DNA from: Argopecten irradians
Lineage: Eukaryota > Mollusca > Bivalvia > Pectinida > Pectinidae
Assembly: GCF_041381155.1 (NCBI RefSeq)
Contig: NC_091135.1
Location: 50,232,086-50,296,085 of the forward strand
DNA length: 64,000 bases
Direction: 5' to 3'
Of this stretch, positions 11,718 through 24,756 are shown in pieces. How positions within the stretch are numbered: the stretch's first letter is position 1; each line of letters begins with the position of its first letter. Position numbers and translations under genes: made by a program. A model generated the notes under the pieces. The model did not search any database. It was not told the DNA's origin and was given only the letters and a program-made list of their open reading frames with translations.

Positions 11718-14560
11718 CGAAAATGTTTGGTATCACAACACAAAATGTTTGGTATCACAACACAAAATGTTTGGTATCACAACACAAAATGTTTGGTATC
11801 ACAACACAAAATGTTTGGTATCACAACACAAAATGTTTGGTATCACAACACAAAATGTTTGGTATCACACACAAATGTTTGGTATCACAACACGAAAATG
11901 TTTGGTATCACAACACGAAATGTTTGGTATCACAACACAAAATGTTTGGTATCACAACACAAAATGTTTGGTATCACAACACAAAAATGTTTGGTATCAC
12001 AACACGAAATGTTTGGTAACACGAAATGCTTGGTATCACAACACGAAATGTTTGGTATCACAACACGAAATGTTTGGTATCACAACACGAAATGTTTGGT
12101 ATCACAACACAAAATGTTTGGTATCACAACACAAAATGTTTGGTATCACAACACAAAATGTTTGGTATCACAACACGAAATGTTTGGTATCACAACACAA
12201 AATGTTTGGTATCACAACACGAAATGTTTGGTATCACAACACGAAATGTTTGGTATCACAACACGAAATGTTTGGTATCACAACACAAAATGTTTGGTAT
12301 CACAACACAAAATGTTTGGTATCACAACACGAAATGTTTGGTATCACAACACAAAATGTTTGGTATCACAACACAAAATGTTTGGTATCACAACACGAAA
12401 TGTTTGGTATCACAACACAAAATGTTTGGTATCACAACACGAAATGTTTGGTATCACAACACAAAATGTTTGGTATCACAACACAAAATGTTTGGTATCA
12501 CAACACGAAATGTTTGGTATCACAACACGAAATGTTTGGTATCACAACACAAAATGTTTGGTATCACAACACAAAATGTTTGGTATCACAACACAAAATG
12601 TTTGGTATCACAACACAAAAAAATTTCACAGCACAAACTGTATCACAACACGAAATGTTTGGTATCACAACACAAAATGTTTGGTATCACAACACAAAAT
12701 GTTTGGTATCACAACACGAAATGTTTGGTATCACAACACGAAATGTTTGGTATCACAACACAAAATGTTTGGTATCACAACACGAAATGTTTGGTATCAC
12801 AACACGAAATGTTTGGTATCACAACACAAAATGTTTGGTATCACAACACAAAATGTTTGGTATCACAACACGAAATGTTTGGTATCACAACAAAAAATCT
12901 GGTGGGTAACAAAAATGTTTGGTATCACAACACGAAATGTTTGGTATCACAACACAAAATGTTTGGTATCACAACACGAAATGTTTGGTATCACAACACG
13001 AAATGTTTGGTATCACAACACAAAATGTTTGGTATCACAACACGAAATGTTTGGTATCACAACACGAAATGTTTGGTATCACAACACAAAATGTTTGGTA
13101 TCACAACACATCTGGTAACAAAATGTTTGGTATCACAACACGAAATGTTTGGTATCACAACACAAAATGTTTGGTATCACAACACAAAATGTTTGGTATC
13201 ACAACACAAATGTTTGTATCACAACACACAAATGTTTGTAACACACAAATGTTGTACACAACACAAAATGTTTGGTATCACAACACGAAATGTTTGTATT
13301 CACAACACGAATGTTTGGTATCACAACACAAAATGTTTGGTATCACACACACAAAATGTTTGGTATCACAACACGAAATGTTTGGTATCACAACACAAAT
13401 GTTTGGTATCACAACACAAAATGTTTGGTATCACAACACAAATGTTTGTATCACAACACAAAATGTTTGGTATCACAACACAAAATGTTTGGTATCACAA
13501 CACAAAATGTTTGGTATCACAACACAAAATGTTTGTATCACAAACAAATGTTTGGTATACAACACGAAATGTTTGTATCACAACACAAAATGTTTGGTAT
13601 CACAACACAAAATGTTTGGTATCACAACACAAAATGTTTGGTATCACAACACAAATTTGTCAAATATGTATCCAATGTATACACAAATGTTGTATCACAA
13701 CACAAATTTGGTATCACAACACAAAATGTTTGGTATCACAACACAAAATGTTTGGTATCACAACACGAAATGTTTGGTATCACAACACGAAATGTTTGGT
13801 ATCACAACACGAAATATTTGGTATCACAACAAAAAATGTTTGGTATCACAACACAAAATGTTTGGTATCACAACACGAAATGTTTGGTATCACAACACAA
13901 AATGTTTGGTATCACAACACAAAATGTTTGGTATCACAACACGAAATGTTTGGTATCACAACACAAAATGTTTGGTATCACAACACAAAATGTTTGGTAT
14001 CACAACACAAAATGTTTGGTATCACAACACGAAATGTTTGGTATCACAACACGAAATGTTTGGTATCACAACACAAAACATTTGGTATCACAACACAAAA
14101 TGTTTGGTATCACAACACGAAATGTTTGGTATCACAACACGAAATGTTTGGTATCACAACACAAAATGTTTGGTATCACAACACAAAATGTTTGGTATCA
14201 CAACACGAAATGTTTGGTATCACAACACGAAATGTTTGGTATCACAACACAAAATGTTTGGTATCACAACACGAAATGTTTGGTATCACAACACGAAATG
14301 TTTGGTATCACAACACAAAATGTTTGGTATCACAACACGAAATGTTTGGTATCACAACACGAAATGTTTGGTATCACAACACAAAATGTTTGGTATCACA
14401 ACACGAAATGTTTGGTATCACAACGTTAGGTATCACAACATGAAATGTTTGGTATCACAACACGAAATGTTTGATATCACAACACAAAAGATTTGGTATC
14501 ACAACAAAAAATGTTTGGTATCACAACACAAACAGTTTGGTATCACAACACGAAATGTTC
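11718..14560 (+). repeat. 22-bp minisatellite array, about 130 units
   Basis: Tandem units with core TGTTTGGTATCACAACAC preceded by AAAA or GAAA, period 22 bp. The two monomer types differ mainly by A or G after CAC. The array is homogeneous except for a degenerate block at about 13,200-13,730 and a few broken units near 12,610 and 12,895. Because 22 is not a multiple of 3 and the unit holds no stop in any forward frame, the array reads open in all three + frames (up to 805 codons) with a 22-residue protein period. These frames have no signal of a real gene. Confidence 0.95.
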
Positions 14561-14735
14561 TGTAACATAGAGTGCCGGAAATTACAGCATGTAATGTTTC
14601 ACACCTTGAAAGTAAAATATTAATGTTTAATTATAACAATTGTTGGCCTTATGATGATATGACAGGACGGTTTGAGTCGTTGTCATTTATGGAATATGAG
14701 ATATTTTATTTTCCCTGGGGGGAAATACGATGTTT

Positions 14736-15186
14736 TCACTCATACCTACACGTGTAATACTGGCTGGTCTAGAGCAATACACTCATGTCGCCTGAGGCAT
14801 TTTGCATGACTACCCATGCAATAAAGCCCCATGACGTCACAACGTTAAAAAAATTACTATTTTTTGGGTACAATTTTAACATTTTTTCAGAACCTAGGCT
14901 GGATATACTTTAAAAGATACTAAAACGGGGAATTAGTTGAAAGTATCCTGTATGGAGAATTGACTTGCAGTCCCGTTTTCTTTCGAATTTATATCAAAAT
15001 GGCGGAAAATCATAGTAATAAGATTGCAGTAAAACTTTGAGGTAAAAGAGGAAAATGCTCTTTCATAAGTGGATATGAAGGATATGGATATTTAACCCTC
15101 GGGATCACAAAATTATGTACAACACAAGGCTTGTCGAGGGTTGTATAACATTTTGTGACCCGGGTAGAGTATACCTATCCTTCATC
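14736..15186. mobile_element. Foldback/MITE element, copy 1
   Basis: A body of about 300 bp is joined to a palindrome of about 130 bp. The same parts occur at 39,031-39,482 in opposite orientation: the end CATACCTACACGTGTAATAC, the GACGTCAC word near a CATGCAAT block, and the palindrome built on GGATATGAAGGATA and CTATCCTTCAT. It carries no coding sequence. A related fragment is at 20,525-20,625. Confidence 0.65.
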
Positions 15187-15702
15187 ATTCACCGGCCATG
15201 TGATTGGTTTCATTTAATCACATACATTGGTATAAACGTGAAGTACTATAATATTTTAAAGAATTCCTGTATCTAGAATGTCTTACATCAGTGACAGTAA
15301 TATGAATAATTTCAACAATTTAACTTTTGTTCAATACTTTGATTGACATAAGACTGGCAAAACCAAAATGGCGTGCCTCTAAAGACATTTAGTCAAGTGA
15401 CATATTAATGACGATGAAGATATTCCTTGCTTGTTGATGAGAAACAGATATATTTCATCACGTGGGATGGATGCGAAACAAGACTGAAAAACATTTAAAC
15501 TAAATCACCTAGCGAGATAAAATATAACTGTTATTCATCAATCTAATACAGACTTTGTAATATACAGACTTTGCAAACAGAGAGTGTTGGGATATGGACA
15601 ACTGATTGTCTAAAAATAGACTCGTGCTACGTAGGAATCATGATTTGCACAAGAATCATGCTATACATACAAAATGTATGTAGATGAGGTTTTATGTATT
15701 AA
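15187..15702. other. Intergenic, nothing recognised
   Basis: AT-rich sequence between two small elements. No exon or RNA gene seen. Confidence 0.35.
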
Positions 15703-16116
15703 AGGTAATAAGGAAGATGTTTTGTTGATTTGTTTTTAACATAATATTCTTTAAAAGAACACTGGTTATGAAGCAAATGATAAAATTACATCGATGACCT
15801 AAGATGAGGTTACAACACCAAACAATTTTCCTGCGTTATTGATGTTAACGGTGAAGATTCATTTCGCTTTTGTCGTCTGCGGCGATGATAGTCAAAAACG
15901 CGTGGTAATTAGGACGATAGCGTTAAACATATGACGACACTCGTAATGAAAATTAACATTGATTATATTTTACATGTAAGTTAAGTGTTCAGAAGGTAAT
16001 GATAAATGACTAATTAACGGTTAGCTAATAAATTTTTTGTGACTCGACAAAATTAACAATATCGTTTTTCATCCCCATTTTGAAAATTCAAATCCGTTCC
16101 GGAAAAGTAAAGGCGT
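15703..16116. mobile_element. TTAA-flanked MITE, copy 1 (diverged)
   Basis: About 414 bp bounded by TTAA on each side. It is related along its length to the copy at 24,162-24,561; shared words include GATGATAGTCAA or GTGATAGTCAA, TTAGGACGA and GTTCAGAAGGT. The inverted ends are degenerate here. The TTAA target site fits piggyBac-like or Kolobok-like mobilisation. No coding sequence. Confidence 0.6.
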
Positions 16117-18026
16117 TTAATAATTGCTCTTGGGTGACTTTTGGATTAAAGTAATTTTAGGTTATTAGGGCGCAGGGCCCAGTTATTCGTTAGCTGATGA
16201 GACTAATCAGTACTTTAAAGACAATTTTCAAATCACGATGGAAGGATTTCTTGTACAACTAATATAACAAAATAAAAACTAAAGTATTCTATTTCCTGCT
16301 TTTGACTATGTTGAGCAGGAATGGCAGACAGTGAACTAAATTCTCGTTACTTTCCAGGTATATCACTAGTCCTGTTATAATTATGATTAAAATGTATACA
16401 ATTTAAAATGATACATCGTATTTTTATTTATAAATTTACATCTGTTTCTAACGTTAGTAGATTTACAAAACATTTAGCATAATTTGGTAGCTGACTTGGA
16501 GTTTTGATTTTACATGTTTTCACAGAAAAGAAACATTGTATAATGATATACATATAGCTCTATTCTATTCCAGCCAAAACCGATAAAATAACTTGTATAG
16601 GCTCCAGAATTGTTAGGGGGTCATTACAAGTCAAAATTCGGGTCAGGTCAAATCATTTAAATACAACAGTATATGGGAATGCTCGTGACATATCACATTG
16701 TATCGTATAATGCTTCTGATATCCAGCGATTTCGCCCGTGTAATACATTTAAATGTGTATGTGTCACTAGTGTAGTACGTGTTCATTTCATGAGATTTTG
16801 TAAAAAAAGTTTTAAATTTCGTTTCCCAATGTTCCAGCAGATATACATTTCTTAAGACACAGTGATAGTTAGTTATGTGTAGATTATAATGTATACATCT
16901 AGAACAGTTCATTTTACCATGATACTTGATGTGATAGCATTGTCCACAGTGAACCCATACACCTTACATAGGCGACACAAGATGTATTATGCCTCTTATG
17001 TTTTCTCATCCAAAAGTTTGTTCCACTTGTTGTTGTATGATTAGTTTCAAGAAGGTAAATGGGAGAATTAAAAATGAACAATGCATCAAGTTAAAGCAGA
17101 CAATGCATGTTAAAATATTCGTGTTGAGATGTTGTTTAAATTGGTTGCAGATGCCTCTTGTATATTTGTAATCGTGTCACTTATAACCAGGTGACTTATA
17201 TAAGAAATGACATTCAACATACCTAAAAACTATGCAAAATGTACCAGGGGCGCATTTGCAATCAGAAATTTGAAATACTTGTTTCATCTCAGCATGTGGT
17301 ATTCCACTGTCATCTTATTTTAACACCCTATCCTTTACGTACATGTCACTTTACAAATTGTGTTACCAGAAGCGTTGCAAGGTCACATTACAAATACCAT
17401 CCTTTGCTGATTAAAGCCGGTCAGAAATAACACCATTGCATAGACAAAACGTAGGCGGGCTACCAAGCAGGAGACTACATATCAAGCACTTTTCCGTTCC
17501 TGATTTCAAACGGCAGTTTCTACTTAATTACTTTAATAATAATCATTCTGAAGAAAGAAACTCTGTTGATAACGTTTTCTCGGCAATCGTCGCAAACGCA
17601 TGTATTAGGGTACACTGAACATTTATGTAATAGATATCATATATGGATTAGATTTCGTTTTTATGTTAACCATGCTTGTATGGAGCAATTCCTCTAAGAA
17701 TATATTATATGGGGCGCGTTACCACTAGTTCTGAAAACAGTCGCAGAAGTACATGTAGTGGCATTTTGTAAAGCGGTTTACATGCAAAGAACTGTTCCCG
17801 ACATGAAATGCACCGAAGAATGCGGAAGATCTTCGGTATATTGTCAGATATATTCAACGATATCAATTCTGCGGAGTTCTGGCAATGCTTTCGTATGGTC
17901 GAAGCATTCGAAACAGCAAACCAGATAAAGTTGTTATGAAATGGAAATTCTATGAACTATTTTGTAACGAACGAGGACTTACTGGCTTCTGTGGCGAACA
18001 TTACTACAAAAGCAGTTTGTCTTCAG
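16117..18026. other. Intergenic, nothing recognised
   Basis: AT-rich. Open frames of 60-90 codons occur on both strands and partly overlap one another, with no recognised domain or splice structure. Confidence 0.4.
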
Positions 18027-18027
18027 C

Positions 18028-18977
18028 ATGGAATCACGATATTTAAGTACATCTCTAAATGACCTTTAGGAACTGTGACGTTTGTAACAAATGGTTTGAT
18101 ATTGTTTATTTCATCAGCATATATGTTAACAAATAGTAATATCATCTTATTACGCGTGAAGTCTATATTTGATACACTTGTCGTAGTATTTGAAATACCA
18201 GTTCTCCTGTACTTTGCCACTTTTCAGATGAATTCTGACTTTCTGGAATACCCAATATGTGTAATAGTATTTCTTTCTGTCGATATCTTTCCATCATTAT
18301 TTCATACTGTTTCAGTCTTTATATCGATAGGAATAGCTTTTCAGAAATATATCATCATTTCGTTTCCTTTCAGGGTAGGGGAGTTATTGAAAACCAAGAG
18401 CACCATTATATACAGTGTGATTACTTTCTGTGTACGTCTGGCATTTGCTGTCCCGACTATCACAATGCTATGTAATGCAGAATCTCTAGAAGTTCAATCG
18501 AAGTTTGAGTATGATAAGACCATAACCACGATGCTGATTGTAGAATCATTCGACAAGGAATTGATAAACGACTTGAAGAGTTTTAGCTTCTCACTTAGAA
18601 CGTCGATTCTTCTATTTTCGCCTTGCCTCTGTCTCTTTGTTTTAGAATTAATTGGTATAAGCTACATTAAAGCAAATACACAGCTTCAATCGGCATCTTC
18701 GAAATCATGATTTCAGGTTGCGTATATGTCGTTGGCACATGTGTGCATCTTTCTATCAGCCGAGTTACCAAATTCAATAGTTTTATTTTATTATACTATA
18801 TCCGGAATAGGTAATTCAGAAAATATGTTTGAAAATAGAAAACTGGATCTGGCCGGCATTGTTTGAGATTGTCTGACTTGGTTTGCCTCTGCGAGTACTT
18901 TATTTGTATGTGTTATATTCTGCAGAAAATTCAAAATTGCTTTCATGGATTCAGTTCGATGTTCAAAATGTAAGTAA
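18028..18977 (+). pseudogene. Class A (rhodopsin-like) GPCR, decayed
   Basis: One forward frame from about 18,063 to 18,977 encodes most of a seven-helix receptor. In order: a TM1-like stretch with LGTVTFVTNGLILF; TM2-TM3 ending in AFQKYIIISFPFR, the place of the DRY motif and second intracellular loop; TM4 with FAVPTITMLC; TM5 near SILLFSPCLCLFVLELIG; TM6 with FLSAELPNSIVLFYY; and TM7 with CLTWFASASTLFVCVIF followed by CRKFKIAF, the usual helix 8 position. In-frame TGA codons stand at 18,708-18,710 and 18,864-18,866. An ATG at 18,028 after an acceptor-like TTGTCTTCAG lies in another frame. The layout resembles the FMRFamide-receptor-like and orphan peptide GPCRs common in molluscs. The ligand is unknown. 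I read it as a pseudogene; an undetected intron structure is less likely. Confidence 0.6.
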
Positions 18978-20082
18978 TTCACTGTTGTTAACACACTGTC
19001 ATTATATTTCATTGATTTCATCTAATTTGTCCGAGTTCGCTTATTTGATTTGACAATTACCAAAAGATGAAGTTTCATCGCTTATGGATTTACTAGAAAC
19101 ACCAATCAAACGATCAGGCAAGTTGACATCAGTCAAATATTTAAGTTGTAGTCCTCTAATGTTTTAGACTATTTTACTGAAAGCAACTGTAAATATATCT
19201 GTTATTGTACTTGATAGGTAATTGCATAATTGAGAAGAAAGTGAAACAATGTCTTTGAATGAACGATTGATGGACGCAAGACTTGTTAATCGCTCCCAAT
19301 TAAAATATTACCCGATACAAGCAGCTGTATTTTATATATAAAAAAATCTTAATAAATCATTAAGATTTGTCGATAAATTATCGAGTTTAAGTACAAGATG
19401 GATGCTCAAGAAAAGCTTCAAATTGAGAATTATAAACTACCAGATTTGGACGATATCATTATGTCAATTTACTGAGAAAATGAAGACAATTTTGTCTAAC
19501 CTTTTTGTCTTTTCTACGATATAATAAAAATGTGATAAAATCAAGGAATAGAAACAGTCATTACAAAATTATAAAGACTGTTAAATAAAGATAACTCGTT
19601 TTATACCGTGCATGCATTTATTTGTTGTTCATTTTATATCTTATTAACTTGGATATCATCAAATAATTCACCACGTTGTTCCGGAGCGCGCTCAAAGAGC
19701 ATGATGAAAATAAGCACGTCATCTACAGATGTTAATGATTTTGTAAAAAAAAAAATAAAAAAATATCAAAAAATAATTTTTCGAATAGCTGAATGAAAAG
19801 CTATATAACAATGTCCGTTTTTGCAACAGTGTTCCAGTCATTGATGCTGTAACCAACGTCCTGTCACGCTTGATAAACGTTTACGATACAAGTCGCTAAA
19901 GGTAATCAATGATTCAAGCAGAATGATAGTAGAACCAAACGAGTGAAAAGTGAAAATTAAAAAGTAGCTATGTATGCTGAACGCATAAGTAGTTTACAGC
20001 ATGTAGACGTGTCAGTAAATTAATTATGTCGAAAGAGTACTTAATTCGATATTGATAGTGTTCACTCGTTTATGGCTGATTA
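18978..20082. other. Intergenic, nothing recognised
   Basis: AT-rich sequence with an A-rich run near 19,747-19,775. No exon or element recognised. Confidence 0.35.
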
Positions 20083-20088
20083 TTTATT
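20083..20088 (-). terminator. Candidate poly(A) signal of sulfotransferase A
   Basis: AATAAA on the minus strand, 137 nt past the stop codon of the gene at 20,225-24,632. Confidence 0.5.
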
Positions 20089-20224
20089 GCTCTCTTTTCG
20101 AATTTTTTTTTCTTTGGTCACTGATTGTACAAGAAGAGCAAAACGCCCACAGTGTGAACGTGATTGTAAAATATTTGTTCTGAAACTATTCAATAATTCA
20201 TTAAAACCGTCAATGGTTTTTAAA

Positions 20225-23200
20225 TCATTTTGAAAAGTCGAACTTGAAAGAAGAATCTTTCATCCTGTCTGAGAATATTTCGTCAAACTGTTCACTTTGT
20301 GCTACCGTCATCGTGTTCTTCCAGTCCCCGATTTCACCTTCAAATAAAGCAGGAAATCATCATTAAACGTGTCAAAGAAAACAAAGCTCAATTGATATTT
20401 TAATCCTTGGGTAGACTAGTGTCAGGCAGAGTAGGAAACAAACAATTAATGATATAAAAAAATCAAATAAGAAAATCAAATAAAGTAATGTCATTGACAT
20501 GTAGTAAGGAAACATTGTGATTTCTATGCGAGGATCACAAAATGTGCTAATACCCGAGTTTTGTAGAGGGTTTTACAACTATATTTTGATATTCCGAGAG
20601 CGAAATATCCTTCATGTCCACAAATAAAGTTAAAACAACGATCCAAGATATAGTCTTATTATGATCGATATCGTATTGGGGTTAGATAATAGAGTTGTCG
20701 TTCTTTGTCCCTAACGTAGTTCTTTGCGCAGATGGCAGTGGAAGTTTACGCAAATAACATTATCGAAAGTAATGGCAATCCGCTAAAATATTTCTGTTTT
20801 TTTTTTTTTTTTTTGTAGAAATGGACGATAACAACATATTTATGTCATGCGATGAGGAGAATATTGCATACGATCTGAGTCATTTGTTTGAAGTTATTTA
20901 TAATATTTTTTACTTAAATATTTCAAAGAGCCTTCGACGGTATAGATTCATTACATAGCTTGTTAATGACTAATAAGTCTCTAGTATTTGATAATGTTAG
21001 GTCTAAAAGACATCTGTACTTTAAGACAGTTGGTGTTATTTGGTGTAACTTAATAATGTAAAGGAATTCAATTATGTATTCACATATGCTATGTATATAA
21101 ATTTCTCCTTGAATGACATTGATAGTACACCGTATATCACATACATTATATTAGTTAATCCTTTTTTCCAGGGAAATTTTAATGATTATTATGTTAAGAA
21201 AATGATTTTTATACTTGACTATTATCTTCAGTCTCGGGTTTCATTTTAATTTCAATTAGCATTCCCACTAACGCTGTTCAATTTAAAGAATTTAAACAGT
21301 TTTACAATGTACACTAGTTCATCAGCTTTAGAATTTCGATATTCCCTTGTAAACTACACTACCTGAATTTTCAGACATCCTGTCTAAACCGACCGAAAGA
21401 GTTGCTTCCATGTTGTCTGATAAGATAGGTTTCACTGTGTATGTATATTCACCTTTTCTATAGTGACCCTTCATTAGGTCCTTCTCAAACATGTATTCCT
21501 CGATGTTTTTGACATCTTCGTTAGCTTTCTTCATTCCTTTGAAACTGCACATTTCTGCAACCTTTGCAATGTATTCATCGTCACGGTCAGTACCAAGAAA
21601 TTCCGAGAGGCCTTTGATAGTTGACACAGGGTTCTGTAAAAGATTTTATAATCTTAAGTCATTTTCTCTAATATTATTTTATGTATTCCTGCGAATCATG
21701 TGAAATTGTTTTTACTTTCGATTTCATGGTGCAGATGTTTGGTAGTGTCATGAGAGTATATTGAACTAAACATTCCAATGTTCATGCTTTAAATTTCTTG
21801 CGAAAATTAAATATAATTTGCTTCATGAATAATGTCCTTAGTTAACTCCAGATCATATTACTTATTATGAATTAATATACCGTGTATGTGGAAGCATTAG
21901 TATGAAGCATTAATATGGATTGAACATTTCTTTTGTTACTGGTTTCGATACAGTTCAAAATGAAGTGAAAGCGAGCAAATACCAAACTAGTAAGAAATTG
22001 TCCGTGATTGACAAATGTAGAGTAATTCAAACTATTATGGCCACAAGTTTCTAAGCTCGAAGGAAATGCTTTCCATACCTTTTTGAGTTGTTCGTAGTAG
22101 AGCACGTGTATATCTAGCTCCTTATCTTTGACAGCCTGTTCTGCTTCGAGAGTGTAGTCAAACCAGGATACCATTAAACCTGTAGAGATTTGTTATTGAA
22201 AAGACCAATAACAGTGTTTAGAGGCGTGTAGGCTTACCTATTCAGTCATAGTATGGCGCTAACATGTTTTTCATTAAAAAATAAATGGCATAACTGTACT
22301 TCATCATGATTTGCTCGACTTATTGTCAATCAAACAAATAGTACATATGTATTTGAATATCCTCATTTGTTTAAAAATTCAATGCCATTTCCAAAGAATA
22401 ATCGACGTTCAACAAAATAATTATTATCATAAAAAAAATCTGATGATAAATACAAACCTAACGTCGTGAACATCATGAAAAATTCTTCAAAATTTCCTTG
22501 GAATGGCATCATTTTCGCTTTCTGTAAGAAATAAAAGGATGAGACCGTCACGTCTTTGGGATTTCGCTGTACTAGAAGGACCTTGAGTTTTTTCTCTTTG
22601 ACCTCTGTAGGCAGTAGTCGGAGTGGCAGATGTGTATTTAGTATCCGCCTCGATGGGATGTTATCAAATTCTTCAGGATAATGAAATTCCATCATAACGG
22701 ATTCCTTCGGTTTGGTTAGATATTCAAGTTTTCCAGTTGTCAGCATGTTGGCGATTTCCCAGACCCAGTGGGTACCTTTTGATAAAATTGATGAAGAGAC
22801 GCCAGTAAGCTATTGCTTAGAAACCCACCACATTTACAAAACGGTAGAGATGAACTAAAACCGGTGACATTATGACCCAGTGTTACGTCGTATAGGTTAT
22901 ACAGTATATATTTACTCTGGTGGTCTAAAACACTATCATTACAAACACCATACCTTTCAACCTAAACAACATGTTTAGATAGTGTTTACTGTTTTTCATA
23001 ACAAGATAGAAAGAGGCAGTAACGAAGAATAACGTAACACTTAATGACTTACTTAATTAAGTATACTTATAGTAGTAAACCGCTTTTATATATAAATATA
23101 TAATTTGATTATCTTTGCATGCATTGTAAGAACAGGAAAAATGCAAACACAAACCGGATCTCATGTAAGCGCACAGAAAAATGTCGTCATCACGACACTT

Positions 23201-24632
23201 CATGGTACGGATTTTTTTCAGGTTCTCCCTCATATCGGGGATGTGTCCATTACGGATAATGTGGCAAGGAACTACCATTCCTTCTACGTCTATCACCTCT
23301 TTGATGTTTCCTTTCATATCTGGGATTCGAACTATATCCTCTTCTTTCACTTCACCTATTGTAAAACATGGAGTTATACAATGTATCACATGGCTAACAA
23401 GAAAGTATTAGTTTTTGGTACCGTAAAATGAAATGGAAAAAATAAAAATAAAAAAATAAATTGTATGTTGTATTATCAAGTACATGTAACCTGAACCGTA
23501 ACATTAAATATCATACCGGTTCATCTTCTAATCACGTTACATAACATTATGTAATGTTGTGTAACGTAAATGTAATGTTATAGTTATTGTAACGTTCAAA
23601 GTGGTTAAATATGGTCTTATTCTTCTTCTCCGTTCATAGCTTTTTGCATGCTTAATTATTTCAATCTTATCAGGTTGCGTTGCTTCAACTGACAAAAATT
23701 GAAAATCAAATTGGAAAAAAAGAAAGAAACAGAGTTTGATTTCTCGTTTCCTTCAATATCCATATCATAAATAATGAAAGAAACATTATGTTTTAGAACA
23801 TCAGTATTACATTGATATTCTTGTTCCTATTTTGTGTAGATAAAGATATTATCTACAGGGTTCACATATTTATCTGTTTAATTTGGCAACTGTTTATCTA
23901 CATTTGATTATCATACAGTCTGTATATCCTATGTTAGATATCTATTGAAATACTTAATGATAGTTATCAAAAAACTTTTTGAATAAATGCAATATCACGA
24001 TCAATGTGTGATTCTTTTACTTAATCTACCAATATTTAGCAAATAATTTAAGTACATGCATGCACACATTGCAGTATATCAAATTCGTGGGACCGTAGTC
24101 GGAAACAAAGACAGAAAAATATTTAGAATAAATATTACACAAAAAACAATTTGGCTTTTAAAGGCCCATAACCTTTCCGGAGCAAAATATAAAGGTTTCT
24201 TAAAAAACATTAATAACACCAGAAAATGCATACCGATGATCTAAAATAAGGTTACGACACCAAACATATGCAAGATTGCCTGCGTAATATATGAAAACAG
24301 TGGAGAGTCAATTCGCTGTTTTGCCGTCTGGCGCAGTGATAGTCAACTACCGCGCGGTATTTAGGACGACGGCGGGAAACATAATACGACCCGCGTTATG
24401 AAAATAAACATTTTATTTATTTTAACCAAATCGTTCAGAAGGTGATGATAAATGTAGTATTAACGGTAAGTTAATAATTTTTAGGACTCTACAAAGTTAT
24501 CGATCTTGTTTTACATTCCCATTTTAAAAATTAAAAGCCGTTTCGGAAAGGTAGTGGGCCTTTAAACCGCCGAATTATCACTTCACCTATGACTCACTTA
24601 CCTGGAGTGTACTTTGGTTTACTCTCCTCCAT
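20225..24632 (-). CDS. Cytosolic sulfotransferase A, six coding exons
   Basis: Transfers sulfate from PAPS to a small acceptor in the cytosol (SULT family; acceptor unknown). Exons in coding order: 24,602-24,632; 23,155-23,355; 22,458-22,775; 22,079-22,179; 21,453-21,633; 20,225-20,337. All have GT/AG borders and a consistent phase and give 314 residues, close to the usual SULT length of about 300. The start is [11 protein letters not shown]. The PAPS loop spans exons 2-3 as AYMRSGTHW, with Arg where YPKSGT has Lys. Then follow NTHLP with the catalytic His, RNPKDVTVS (3'-phosphate site), SWFDYT, and [10 protein letters not shown] at the C-terminal PAPS contact. An acceptor-like TTTTAG upstream of the ATG suggests a non-coding 5' exon. 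Intron 1 holds a TTAA MITE. The family is certain; the exact acceptor class is not. Confidence 0.9.
20525..20625. repeat. Foldback element fragment in intron 5 of sulfotransferase A
   Basis: Contains GATCACAAAATG and AATATCCTTCATGTCCAC in the order seen in the palindromes at 15,060-15,186 and 39,031-39,181, but diverged and partial. Confidence 0.45.
24162..24561. mobile_element. TTAA-flanked MITE, copy 2
   Basis: 400 bp with inverted ends AGGCCCATAACCTTTCCGG (left) and, reversed, AGGCCCACTACCTTTCCG (right). Both sides carry TTAA (24,158-24,161 and 24,562-24,565). No coding sequence. It sits in intron 1 of sulfotransferase A, just before the first coding exon. The related copy is at 15,703-16,116. 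Confidence 0.75.
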
Positions 24633-24756
24633 ATCTGTTTATCTGAATTATCTAAAATATATACATGTGTTACACATGATACGAATGACGTTTTTCTCCA
24701 AGTAATTGTTTCAAATACAGTTTAACATCCCTAGAATGACTCAAACCATAGATTAA

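Noticed and set aside
3205-14560. CRISPR-like arrays
   Set aside because: The 22-bp repeats are directly tandem with no unique spacers, and the genome is eukaryotic.
11604-14565. Long + strand ORFs of 385-805 codons
   Set aside because: They are three-frame translations of the 22-bp array; all frames are equally open, so openness gives no support for a gene.
23105-23431. Plus-strand ORFs of 76-108 codons
   Set aside because: Antisense shadows of exon 2 of sulfotransferase A; the same pattern occurs opposite exon 2 of B and C.
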